Positions 56,751-64,000 of a stretch of 64,000 nucleotides of DNA are shown here, in pieces. Position 1 is the stretch's first letter, and each line of letters starts with the position of its first letter. The translations under genes were made by a program, and so were the position numbers. Origin of the DNA: Thioalkalivibrio sulfidiphilus HL-EbGr7 (GTDB lineage Bacteria > Pseudomonadota > Gammaproteobacteria > Ectothiorhodospirales > Ectothiorhodospiraceae); NCBI RefSeq assembly GCF_000021985.1, contig NC_011901.1, forward strand, positions 3,172,501 to 3,236,500. The letters are read 5' to 3'. The notes below the pieces were generated by a model that was not told where the DNA came from, did no database searches, and worked only from the letters and a program-made list of their open reading frames with translations.

Positions 56751-57671
56751 ATGACCCGTCTGGAACTGCCCAGCTACCGCGACCAGTCACCGGAGGTGGC
56801 CGACCGCTTCGCGCGCCTCAAGGAACGGCCGGTGATCCTGGAGGTGAAGGGCCTGACCAAGACCTTCGACACGCCCCAGGGCACCGTCACCGCGCTCAAG
56901 GACATCAGCTTCCGCACCCACCAGCGGGAGTTCGTGTGCGTCATCGGTCCCTCCGGCTGCGGCAAGTCCACCCTGGTGCGCACCCTGGCCGGCCTTGAGG
57001 ACTACAGCAGCGGCGAGGTGCTGCTGGACGGCAAGCCGGTGCATGGCCCGGGACCGGATCGCGGCATGGTGTTCCAGGGCTACACCCTGTTTCCCTGGCG
57101 CACGGTGAAGAAGAACGTGATGTTCGGTCTGGAACTGGCCGGACGCAGCCGCACCGCCGCCGAGGAGGAGGCGCTGCAGTGGATCGATCTGGTGGGCCTC
57201 ACCAAGTTCGCCAACAGCTACCCCCACCAGCTCTCCGGCGGCATGAAACAGCGGGTGGCCATCGCCCGGGCGCTGGCCAACCAGCCGCGCATCCTGCTCA
57301 TGGACGAGCCCTTCGGCGCCCTGGACGCCCAGACCCGGGCAAAGATGCAGGGCTACCTGCTGGAGATCTGGAAGAACATCGACATCACCATCGTGTTCAT
57401 CACCCACGATCTCGACGAGGCCATCTTCCTGGCCGACCGCATCCTGGTGCTCAAGGCCCACCCCGGCGAGGTGCAGGAACTCATCGAGGTCCCCGTGCCC
57501 CAGCCACGCAACCCGTCCCAGTTCCTGAGTCCCGAGTTCCTGGCCACCAAGCGCCGTCTCGAGGAACTCATCCATCCGCCAGGCGCAGAGACCGAAGAAG
57601 GGGTCAACGGCGACCGCCTCAACATGGTGCGCATGGTGCCCGTCAACGCCAAGGTGGAGTCCGTGTTCTGA
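56751..57671 (+). CDS. ABC transporter ATP-binding protein (SsuB/NrtD type)
   Basis: 306 aa from ATG 56751. Walker [10 protein letters not shown] (about 65-73), signature [15 protein letters not shown] (about 160-174) and Walker [13 protein letters not shown] (about 181-192), with the switch His in [11 protein letters not shown]-terminal extension of about 60 residues is present. Its TGA overlaps the next ATG by one base (TGATG). Confidence 0.92.
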   Translation: MTRLELPSYRDQSPEVADRFARLKERPVILEVKGLTKTFDTPQGTVTALKDISFRTHQREFVCVIGPSGCGKSTLVRTLAGLEDYSSGEVLLDGKPVHGPGPDRGMVFQGYTLFPWRTVKKNVMFGLELAGRSRTAAEEEALQWIDLVGLTKFANSYPHQLSGGMKQRVAIARALANQPRILLMDEPFGALDAQTRAKMQGYLLEIWKNIDITIVFITHDLDEAIFLADRILVLKAHPGEVQELIEVPVPQPRNPSQFLSPEFLATKRRLEELIHPPGAETEEGVNGDRLNMVRMVPVNAKVESVF

Positions 57672-58456
57672 TGCTCAACGACTGGTACACCATGACCTGG
57701 GAAGAGATCGGCGCGCTGGTGGCGGGCGGCATGGACAGCGCCATCCTGCCGGTGGGCGCCACCGAGCAGCACGGCCCGCACCTGGGATGCGGCATGGACG
57801 CGGAGATCGCCGCGCGCCTGTGTCGCGACGTGGCGGAAAGCACCGGCGCCATGCTGCTGCCCGCGCTGCCCTACGGCTGCTCCATCGGCCACTCGAGACG
57901 CTGGCCGGGCACCATCGCGCTGCAGCCCAAGACGCTGATCGACGTGATCAAGGACATCGGCGACTGGGTCTACGCCTCGGGCTTTCGGCGCCTGTTCCTG
58001 GTCAACGGGCACGTGACCAACGAGGCGCCGCTGCGCTGCGCCCTGGAGATGCTGCGCGCCGAGCACGACGACCTGATGGTGGCGCTCGTCAACACGCCGG
58101 CCATCAGTGAGCGGGTGCGCACGGCCCATTGCGCGGACGGCATGGACTGGCACGCCAACGCCGCCGAGACGGCACTGATGATGGCGCTCTCGCCACACAT
58201 GCTGCGCGCGGAGCGCATCCGGGACGCCGACGATCCCGACCGCACCGAAGACTGCGTGTTCGCCCACCCGGTCAACCGCACCAGCACCAACGGCGTCACC
58301 GGACACCCGAGCCGCGCCAACCGGGAACAGGGCGCGACCCTGTACGCTTGGATGGTGGAGGACCTCAGTGCCCGGGTGCGCAAGGGCATGGCGGAGACGC
58401 CACCCCTGCCCCATTCCTATTTCAGATCCATCCAACCCGACAACGGGAAACCCTGA
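57671..58456 (+). CDS. Creatininase-family amidohydrolase
   Basis: 261 aa. Metal-binding motifs of the creatininase fold: [20 protein letters not shown] (about 26-45), NGHVTNE (about 116-122, where many members have NGHGGN) and a Glu in [12 protein letters not shown] (about 158-169). It probably cleaves an amide or cyclic guanidino compound. In this locus it may act on a guanidine derivative; the substrate is unproven. Confidence 0.85.
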   Translation: MLNDWYTMTWEEIGALVAGGMDSAILPVGATEQHGPHLGCGMDAEIAARLCRDVAESTGAMLLPALPYGCSIGHSRRWPGTIALQPKTLIDVIKDIGDWVYASGFRRLFLVNGHVTNEAPLRCALEMLRAEHDDLMVALVNTPAISERVRTAHCADGMDWHANAAETALMMALSPHMLRAERIRDADDPDRTEDCVFAHPVNRTSTNGVTGHPSRANREQGATLYAWMVEDLSARVRKGMAETPPLPHSYFRSIQPDNGKP

Positions 58457-58457
58457 C

Positions 58458-59825
58458 ATGAAGACCAAGACCGCCGACGAGATTCGCCAGATCCAGGACC
58501 GCCTGCGCGCCCAGGGCGTGAAGTACTGCCTCGGCGCCTACGTGGACATCCACGGCGTGCCCAAGGGCAAGGTGGTGCCCATCGACCACCTGCCCCACAT
58601 GGCCCACGGCTCCGAGCTCTACACCGGCTATGCCCTGGACGGCCTGGGCCAGGCCCCCAACGAGGACGAGATCGCCTCGGTGCCGGACCTGGACCACATC
58701 ATCCAGCTGCCCTGGCGGCCTGAGGTGGCCTGGATGCCCGCGGACAACACCTTCCACGGCAAGCCCTATCCGTTCAGCACCCGGGTGGCGCTGAAGAACA
58801 TGATCGCGAAGGCCAACGAAATGGGCTTCGGCTTCAACTTAGGCATCGAGGCGGAGGTGTTCCTGCTGCGCCAGACCGGGGACGGCGGCCTCGAGGTCCC
58901 CAACCCCGACGACCGGCTGGTCAAGCCCTGCTATGACGCGCGCGCCTTCCTGGATCAGTTCACCTGGCTGGACAAGATGGCCACCACCATCAACGCCCTG
59001 GGCTGGGACCTGTATTCCTTCGACCACGAGGACGCCAACGGCCAGTTCGAGTTCGACTTCCGCTACGCCGACGCGCTGACCACCTGCGATCGCTTCACCT
59101 TCCTGCGTCTGATGGCCAAGGAGTACGCCAAGGAGGAAGGCCTGATCGCCACCTTCATGCCCAAGCCCTTCGCCGACAAGACCGGCAACGGCGCCCACTT
59201 CAACATGTCCCTCTATGATCTTGAGACCGGCGCGAACCTGTTCGCCTGCGATCCGAAGGAAGACCCCCGCGGCCTGGGCCTGACCGAGATCGGCTACCAG
59301 TTCATCGCCGGCATCATCAAGCATGGCAAAGCCCTGTGCGCCGCCTTCGCGCCCACGGTGAACAGCTACAAGCGCCTGGTGCGCCAGGGCGACATGCCCT
59401 ATTTCACCTGGGCGCCGGTGTTCAACTCCTTCGGCTCCAACAACCGCACCAACTCCGTGCGCGTGCCCATGGGCGGCGGACGCTGCGAGTCGCGCAACGC
59501 CGACGGCGCGGTGAACCCCTACCTGGCCGCCACCCTGGCCCTGGCCGCGGGCCTGGAAGGCATCCGCGAGGGCCTCGACCCGGGCAGGCCCCAGGAGGAC
59601 AACCTCTACGAACTGAGCGACGCCGAGCGCGCCGACCGGGGCATCGAGTTCCTGCCCAAGAGCCTCGCCGAGGCCATCGATGCCTTCGAGGCGGACCCCT
59701 TCGTGGTCGAGGCCCTGGGCCAGGGCCTGCGCGACGAGTTCATCAAGTACAAGCGCGCCGAGTGGACCAGCTACCACCAGACCATCTCCGCCTGGGAGAT
59801 CGAACGCTACAGCCACCTGTTCTAG
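58458..59825 (+). CDS. glnT: Type III glutamine synthetase-like enzyme (GlnT)
   Basis: 455 aa, one base after the creatininase stop. Family motifs are GIEAEVFLL (about 127-135), [13 protein letters not shown]-like [26 protein letters not shown] (about 247-257), [10 protein letters not shown] and [10 protein letters not shown] (about 329-338). It could capture released ammonia as glutamine, or form a gamma-glutamyl amide of the imported amine. The Tyr adenylylation site of GlnA is absent. Confidence 0.87.
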   Translation: MKTKTADEIRQIQDRLRAQGVKYCLGAYVDIHGVPKGKVVPIDHLPHMAHGSELYTGYALDGLGQAPNEDEIASVPDLDHIIQLPWRPEVAWMPADNTFHGKPYPFSTRVALKNMIAKANEMGFGFNLGIEAEVFLLRQTGDGGLEVPNPDDRLVKPCYDARAFLDQFTWLDKMATTINALGWDLYSFDHEDANGQFEFDFRYADALTTCDRFTFLRLMAKEYAKEEGLIATFMPKPFADKTGNGAHFNMSLYDLETGANLFACDPKEDPRGLGLTEIGYQFIAGIIKHGKALCAAFAPTVNSYKRLVRQGDMPYFTWAPVFNSFGSNNRTNSVRVPMGGGRCESRNADGAVNPYLAATLALAAGLEGIREGLDPGRPQEDNLYELSDAERADRGIEFLPKSLAEAIDAFEADPFVVEALGQGLRDEFIKYKRAEWTSYHQTISAWEIERYSHLF

Positions 59826-59834
59826 GGAAAGCCC

Positions 59835-60287
59835 ATGAAAGCCAACGGAGGCGTCAGCCGCATCAGCATCTCCCTGCCCGAGCCCCTGCTCGGGCAGCTG
59901 GACGACATGGTGGAGGCGCGCGGTTACGAGAGCCGTTCCGCGGCGCTGGCGGAGATGATCAGCCACCAGTTGGTGGCCCACAAACGGGAACTGGGCAACG
60001 AGGTGATGGCCGGCACCATCACCCTGCTCTACGACCACAGCACGCCGCGCCTGCAGAAGGTCCTCGCGGACCTGCAGCACGAGCACGTGGAGGAGGTGAT
60101 CAGCTCCCTGCACATCCACCTGATGCACAACCGCGCCATGGAGGTGATCCTGGTGCAGGGCCCGGCGACCCAGCTGCAGGTCATCGCCGACCGCATGATC
60201 ACCAACCGGGGTGTGATCTCCGGCAAGCTGGAACTGACCACCACCCTCATCCCCCAGGTGCACCAGCCGCCCGCCCGTGGCAACTGA
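59835..60287 (+). CDS. NikR-family regulator lacking the Cys nickel ligand
   Basis: 150 aa. The N-terminal ribbon-helix-helix (VSRISISLPEPLLGQLDDMV) binds DNA and the ACT-like C-terminal domain tetramerises. His82, His93 and His95 match the NikR ligands His76, His87 and His89, but the fourth ligand, Cys95, is Ala101 (HIHLMHNRAMEV). It is therefore probably not a nickel sensor in the usual way. Two operators with NikR spacing lie in the same locus, so it likely controls this operon and the next. Confidence 0.85.
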   Translation: MKANGGVSRISISLPEPLLGQLDDMVEARGYESRSAALAEMISHQLVAHKRELGNEVMAGTITLLYDHSTPRLQKVLADLQHEHVEEVISSLHIHLMHNRAMEVILVQGPATQLQVIADRMITNRGVISGKLELTTTLIPQVHQPPARGN

Positions 60288-60304
60288 GGCACCAAATGCG
60301 TGCC
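60288..60304. promoter_or_regulatory. NtrC-like site (upstream of carboxylase operon)
   Basis: GGCAC-CAAATGC-GTGCC keeps the GCAC-N7-GTGC core of the NtrC consensus and lies about 110 bases before the second sigma-54 promoter. Confidence 0.55.
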
Positions 60305-60397
60305 CCGGCACCTGTCATGCCCCGCCCTGGTGCAGGCGAGCGGCAGACTCAACCCCGCACATCGCCGCGGCGCAAGGCGCGCCGCCCGTCGGCTGCC

Positions 60398-60414
60398 TTG
60401 GCACGCAACCTGCC
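60398..60414 (+). promoter_or_regulatory. Sigma-54 promoter (carboxylase operon)
   Basis: TTGGCACGCAACCTGCC has an exact TTGGCACG -24 element and a 10-base interval to the -12 GC. The predicted start is near 60425. Confidence 0.78.
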
Positions 60415-60420
60415 TAGTCA

Positions 60421-60448
60421 GTATTACGAATTCGCGAATCCGTACTAC
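60421..60448. promoter_or_regulatory. NikR-type operator 2
   Basis: GTATTACG and CGTACTAC face each other, with GTATTA-N16-TACTAC half-sites, the same 28-bp frame as operator 1 with one mismatch between the arms. It begins 8 bases after the -12 GC, exactly as in operator 1. Confidence 0.78.
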
Positions 60449-60465
60449 TCATGGAGACCGACCAC

Positions 60466-61200
60466 ATGAACAACACACCGGACGAGTCACGCAGGCTCTG
60501 GGAAGAGCGCGTGCCCGCGGGCGCCCACTGGTCCTGGGTGCTGCGCCGCGGCACCACCTTGCGCCTCACCGACCCGGAGGGCGGCGCCAACGTGGCCATG
60601 CTGCTCTACAGCCGCGAGGACACCACGGAACGCTACAACATGGCTGACACCCTCAAGGGCCAGCACACCGCGTTCCTCACCCGGGGCAACGTCTGCTACA
60701 GCGACATGGGCCGGGTGATCTGCTCCATCACCGAGGACACCTGCGGCTGGCACGACACCATCGGCGGGCTGTCCAACGCCGCCCTGGTGCAGCAGAAATA
60801 CGGCGAGGCCCGCTACCAGGAGCACCGCAACGCCTACCACCGCAACGGCTTCGACAGCCTGGTCAACGAACTGGGCAAGTACGGCCTGGGCCGGCGCGAC
60901 GTGGTGGCCAACCTGAACCTGTTCAGCAAGGTCACCGTGAACGAGGACGGCGCCCTTGTGTTCAATCCGGGCAACTCCAAACCCGGCGACTACCTGGACC
61001 TGCGCTTCGAGATGGACACCCTGGTGGTGCTCTCCACCTGCCAGCATCCCCTGGACCCGGCGCCCGCCTACGCGCCCAGACCCGTGGACCTGCTGGTGTG
61101 GCGTTCCGACCCGCCCGGCCCCGACGATCCCTGCCGCAACCACTGCGCGCAGAACCAGCGCGCCTTTACCAATACCGAACGCCTCTACCCCCTGGGCTGA
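60466..61200 (+). CDS. DUF1989 protein, probable carboxyguanidine deiminase subunit
   Basis: 244 aa from ATG 60466 (GGAG lies before it; ATG 60451 lacks one). The DUF1989 motif is [10 protein letters not shown] (about 86-95), with conserved Cys and His residues elsewhere ([19 protein letters not shown]). Of the two subunits, this is the one with the extra C-terminal Cys/His tail. In characterised loci the pair converts carboxyguanidine to allophanate (CgdAB); older names are urea carboxylase-associated proteins. Confidence 0.82.
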   Translation: MNNTPDESRRLWEERVPAGAHWSWVLRRGTTLRLTDPEGGANVAMLLYSREDTTERYNMADTLKGQHTAFLTRGNVCYSDMGRVICSITEDTCGWHDTIGGLSNAALVQQKYGEARYQEHRNAYHRNGFDSLVNELGKYGLGRRDVVANLNLFSKVTVNEDGALVFNPGNSKPGDYLDLRFEMDTLVVLSTCQHPLDPAPAYAPRPVDLLVWRSDPPGPDDPCRNHCAQNQRAFTNTERLYPLG

Positions 61201-61222
61201 GCACAAGACCCGGAGACCGATC

Positions 61223-61870
61223 ATGAGCACAGCACTCGTCGAAAGCCCCCTGGATGCCAGCCAGGCGGTGTTCCGCCAGGTGGTCCCCGCGGGGGAACCC
61301 TTCACCGGCATCGTGCGCAAGGGCCAGACCCTGCGCATCCTGGACCTGGAAGGCAACCAGGCCGTGGACACCCTGTTCTACAACGCGGACGACCCGGAGG
61401 AGCGCTACAGCGCCAACGACACCATCCGCGCCCAGGGTAACATCTACCTCAGCACCGGCACCCAGCTCCTGTCCAGCGAGGGCCGGGTGATGCTCACCAT
61501 CACCGCCGACACCTGCGGCCGTCACGACACCCTGGGCGGCGCCTGCTCGGCGGAGAGCAACACCGTGCGCTACGCTCTGGACAAGCGCCACATGCACAGC
61601 TGCCGGGACAGCTTCCTGCTGGCGCTGGCCGAGCACGACCACGGCATGGGCAAGCGGGACCTGTCGTCGAACATCAACTTCTTCATGAACGTGCCGGTCA
61701 CCCCCGAGGGCGGCCTGTGTTTCGCCGACGGCCTCTCGGCGCCGGGACGCTACGTGGAGATGCGCGCGGAAATGGACGTGCTGGTGCTGATCTCCAATTG
61801 CCCGCAGCTCAACAACCCCTGCAACGCCTACAACCCGACGCCGGTGGAGGTCCTGGTCTGGGACGCGTGA
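61223..61870 (+). CDS. DUF1989 protein, second subunit of probable carboxyguanidine deiminase
   Basis: 215 aa. It has the same fold as its neighbour with [10 protein letters not shown] (about 95-104), [17 protein letters not shown] and [14 protein letters not shown] near the C-terminus. RBS GGAGA. It lies 22 bases after the first subunit and 40 bases before the carboxylase, as expected for one operon. Confidence 0.83.
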   Translation: MSTALVESPLDASQAVFRQVVPAGEPFTGIVRKGQTLRILDLEGNQAVDTLFYNADDPEERYSANDTIRAQGNIYLSTGTQLLSSEGRVMLTITADTCGRHDTLGGACSAESNTVRYALDKRHMHSCRDSFLLALAEHDHGMGKRDLSSNINFFMNVPVTPEGGLCFADGLSAPGRYVEMRAEMDVLVLISNCPQLNNPCNAYNPTPVEVLVWDA

Positions 61871-61910
61871 GCGCCCGCAGCCCCTTGTCCCGACTGATGA
61901 CGAGCGCCCC

Positions 61911-64000
61911 ATGTTCAACAAGGTCCTGATCGCCAACCGCGGCGCCATCGCCTGCCGCATCATCCGCACGCTCAAGTCCATGGGCGCGGGCTCGGTCGCG
62001 GTGTACTCGCAGGCCGACGCCCACTCCCTGCACGTGAGCCAGGCGGACGAGGCGGTGTGCATCGGCCCTGCACCGGCCCGGGACAGCTACCTGGACTGGA
62101 ACAAGATCCTGGAGGTGGCCCGCAGCACCGGCGCCGAGGCCATCCACCCCGGCTACGGCTTCCTGAGCGAGAACGCCGCCTTCGCCGAGGCATGCGAGCA
62201 GGCGGGCATCGCCTTCATCGGCCCGACGCCGCAGCAGATGCGCGACTTCGGCCTCAAACACACGGCCCGGTCCCTGGCCGCCGAGAACGGCGTGCCCCTG
62301 CTGCCCGGCACCGGCCTGCTGGACGACCTGGACCACGCCCGGCGCGAGGCCCTGCGCATCGGCTACCCGGTGATGCTCAAGAGCACCGCCGGCGGCGGCG
62401 GCATCGGCATGCAGATCTGCCGCTCGGAGAAGCAATTGGAGGAGGCCTTCCACTCGGTGGAACGCCTGAGCCGCAACAACTTCGGCCAGGGCGGCATCTT
62501 CCTGGAGAAGTACGTGGAGTACGCCCGGCACCTGGAGGTGCAGATCTTCGGCGACGGCGAGGGCCGCGTGGTGGCCCTGGGCGAACGGGACTGCTCGGTG
62601 CAGCGGCGCAACCAGAAGGTGATCGAGGAGACCCCGGCGCCGGGCATCGACGACGGCCTGCGCGCGCAGCTCATGGACGCGGCGGTGCGCCTGGGCCAGG
62701 CGGTGAACTACCGTTCCGCCGGCACCGTGGAATACGTCTACGATACCCGGACCGGCGCCTTCTACTTCCTGGAGGTGAACACCCGGCTGCAGGTGGAACA
62801 CGGGGTCACCGAGGAGGTGACCGGCGTGGACCTGGTGGCCTGGATGGTGCGCCTGGCCGCCGGCGAGCGCGACTTCCTGGGCGCCTACCGGCACGCCCCC
62901 CGGGGCGCCGCCATCCAGGCGCGCCTCTACGCCGAGGACCCGGGCAAGCAGTTCCAGCCCTCCAGCGGCGTGCTCACCGCACTGCGCCTGCCTTCGGACA
63001 TTCGCGTCGAGACCTGGGTGGAACAGGGTTCCGAGATCTCGCCCCACTACGACCCCATGATCGCCAAGCTCATCGCCCGGGGCGCGGACCGGGACGAGGC
63101 CCGGGCCCGGCTCGGCGAGGCGATCGCGTGCGCCGAGCTGCACGGCATCGAGTCCAACCTGCCCTACCTGGGCCAGATCCTCGCCGACGACGTGTTCCGG
63201 CAGGCGCAGCACTACACCCGCTACCTGGATCGCCTCGCCTACCGCCCCGCCACCCTCGAGGTGCTCTCCCCCGGCACCCAGTCCATGGTGCAGGACTACC
63301 CCGGGCGCACCGGCTACTGGCCCATCGGTGTGCCGCCCTCGGGCCCCATGGACCATCTCGCCTTCCGCCTGGCCAACCGGGCGGTGGGCAACCCGGAAGG
63401 CGCGGCGGCCCTGGAACTGACCGTCACCGGCCCGACCCTGCGCTTCAACACGGACACGGTGATTGCGCTCACCGGCGCCTGGATGAAGGCCCTGCTGGAC
63501 GGCCAGGAGATCCCCTACTGGCAGCCGGTGCCGGTGCGCGCCGGCAGCACCCTCAGGCTGCGCGCCATCAGCGGCGCCGGCAGCCGCAGCTACCTGGCGG
63601 TCAAGGGTGGTCTGGACGTGCCCGACTACATGGGCAGCAAGTCCACCTTCACCCTGGGCCAGTTCGGCGGCCACGGCGGGCGCACCCTGCGGACGGGCGA
63701 CGTGCTGCGACTCAACGCCGCCAGCGCACCGGACGAGACCTGCCGGGAGATCCCGGCGGCCCTGATCCCGGCCTACGGCAGACACTGGGTCATTCAGGTC
63801 ACCTACGGCCCCCACGGCGCGCCGGACTTCTTCACCGACGCGGACATGGCGACCTTCTTCGCCACCGACTGGGAGGTGCACTACAACTCCAGCCGAACCG
63901 GGGTGCGTCTGATCGGCCCGAAGCCCCGGTGGGCCCGGGAGGACGGCGGCGAGGCGGGCCTGCACCCCTCCAACATCCACGACAACGCCTACGCCATCGG
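61911..64000 (+). CDS. Guanidine/urea carboxylase, N-terminal part (cut by window edge)
   Basis: A biotin-dependent carboxylase, with 696 codons visible and no stop. The biotin carboxylase domain covers about 1-450 ([31 protein letters not shown], the Gly-rich ATP loop [11 protein letters not shown] near 163-173, [16 protein letters not shown] near 225-240). An AHS1/AHS2 (KipI/KipA-like) allophanate-hydrolase-type domain then starts near 460 ([20 protein letters not shown]). The biotinyl domain and the region that separates guanidine from urea specificity lie beyond the edge. The adjacent DUF1989 pair favours guanidine. Confidence 0.9.
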   Translation, partial: MFNKVLIANRGAIACRIIRTLKSMGAGSVAVYSQADAHSLHVSQADEAVCIGPAPARDSYLDWNKILEVARSTGAEAIHPGYGFLSENAAFAEACEQAGIAFIGPTPQQMRDFGLKHTARSLAAENGVPLLPGTGLLDDLDHARREALRIGYPVMLKSTAGGGGIGMQICRSEKQLEEAFHSVERLSRNNFGQGGIFLEKYVEYARHLEVQIFGDGEGRVVALGERDCSVQRRNQKVIEETPAPGIDDGLRAQLMDAAVRLGQAVNYRSAGTVEYVYDTRTGAFYFLEVNTRLQVEHGVTEEVTGVDLVAWMVRLAAGERDFLGAYRHAPRGAAIQARLYAEDPGKQFQPSSGVLTALRLPSDIRVETWVEQGSEISPHYDPMIAKLIARGADRDEARARLGEAIACAELHGIESNLPYLGQILADDVFRQAQHYTRYLDRLAYRPATLEVLSPGTQSMVQDYPGRTGYWPIGVPPSGPMDHLAFRLANRAVGNPEGAAALELTVTGPTLRFNTDTVIALTGAWMKALLDGQEIPYWQPVPVRAGSTLRLRAISGAGSRSYLAVKGGLDVPDYMGSKSTFTLGQFGGHGGRTLRTGDVLRLNAASAPDETCREIPAALIPAYGRHWVIQVTYGPHGAPDFFTDADMATFFATDWEVHYNSSRTGVRLIGPKPRWAREDGGEAGLHPSNIHDNAYAI

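Noticed and set aside
61809-63980. 723-codon open frame antisense to the carboxylase
   Set aside because: Shadow of the biotin carboxylase and AHS domains on the plus strand, which carry clear motifs.

Overview
The window is GC-rich, densely coded gammaproteobacterial DNA. The aroB-dgt-damX block, dnaG-rpoD followed by a tRNA(CAU), and the Zur/Znu block are typical of Gammaproteobacteria. A flavocytochrome c sulfide dehydrogenase pair (22608-24237) and a DsrC-family protein (50480-50818) point to a sulfur-oxidising chemolithotroph, plausibly of the Ectothiorhodospiraceae/Thioalkalivibrio type. That placement is inferred from gene content, not from a search.

Layout. 1-11540: the 3' end of aroB, dgt, damX, gltB without gltD, a dnaG that is split in two, rpoD and tRNA-Ile2(CAU). 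11.6-15.5 kb: small unknown proteins, a surface lipoprotein and a secreted protein. 15.8-22.3 kb: a hydrolase and a signalling group (LuxR-type regulator, GAF-GGDEF cyclase, HDOD protein, kinase-like protein, DUF2189-type membrane protein, PilZ protein). 22.6-24.2 kb: fccAB. 24.3-28.8 kb: zinc homeostasis (ZnuABC-like transporter, His-rich outer-membrane protein, Zur, with a Zur box between the divergent genes). 28.8-35.7 kb: hydrolase, ParA-like ATPase, acyl-CoA ligase, thioesterase, FadL and an AcuI-type reductase. 36.5-40.3 kb: a Pat-type protein acetyltransferase divergent from an HDAC-like deacetylase. 40.4-46.9 kb: redox proteins, a DksA-like zinc finger, Fpr, a membrane metallopeptidase and nadA. 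47-51.5 kb: BLUF photoreceptor, LexA-like repressor and Y-family polymerase on one strand, then a LysR gene divergent from the DsrC-like gene. 51.5-52.4 kb: structured repeats, tRNA-Arg(CCG) and a MITE-like element. 52.5-54.4 kb: a desaturase and a TIM-barrel protein. 54.6-64.0 kb: a nitrogen-scavenging locus of guanidine/urea carboxylase type.

Two systems stand out. First, the nitrogen locus has two transcription units (transporter-creatininase-glutamine synthetase-NikR-like, and two DUF1989 proteins plus carboxylase). Each is preceded by a sigma-54 type promoter with a 28-bp operator placed 8 bases after its -12 GC. The operator has the spacing of a NikR site (GTATTA-N16-TAATAC and GTATTA-N16-TACTAC). 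The NikR-family protein encoded in the locus has Ala where nickel-sensing NikR has its Cys ligand. I infer a nitrogen-controlled regulon run by a re-purposed NikR.

Second, the intergenic spaces carry long hairpins whose arms are tandem, degenerate 7-bp or 9-bp units. At least eleven such sites fall into four sequence families with a shared architecture: units, a purine run (AGGAAA type), a loop, then the mirror image. At several of them the 3' end of the upstream gene, stop codon included, is itself duplicated in inverted orientation just before the array.
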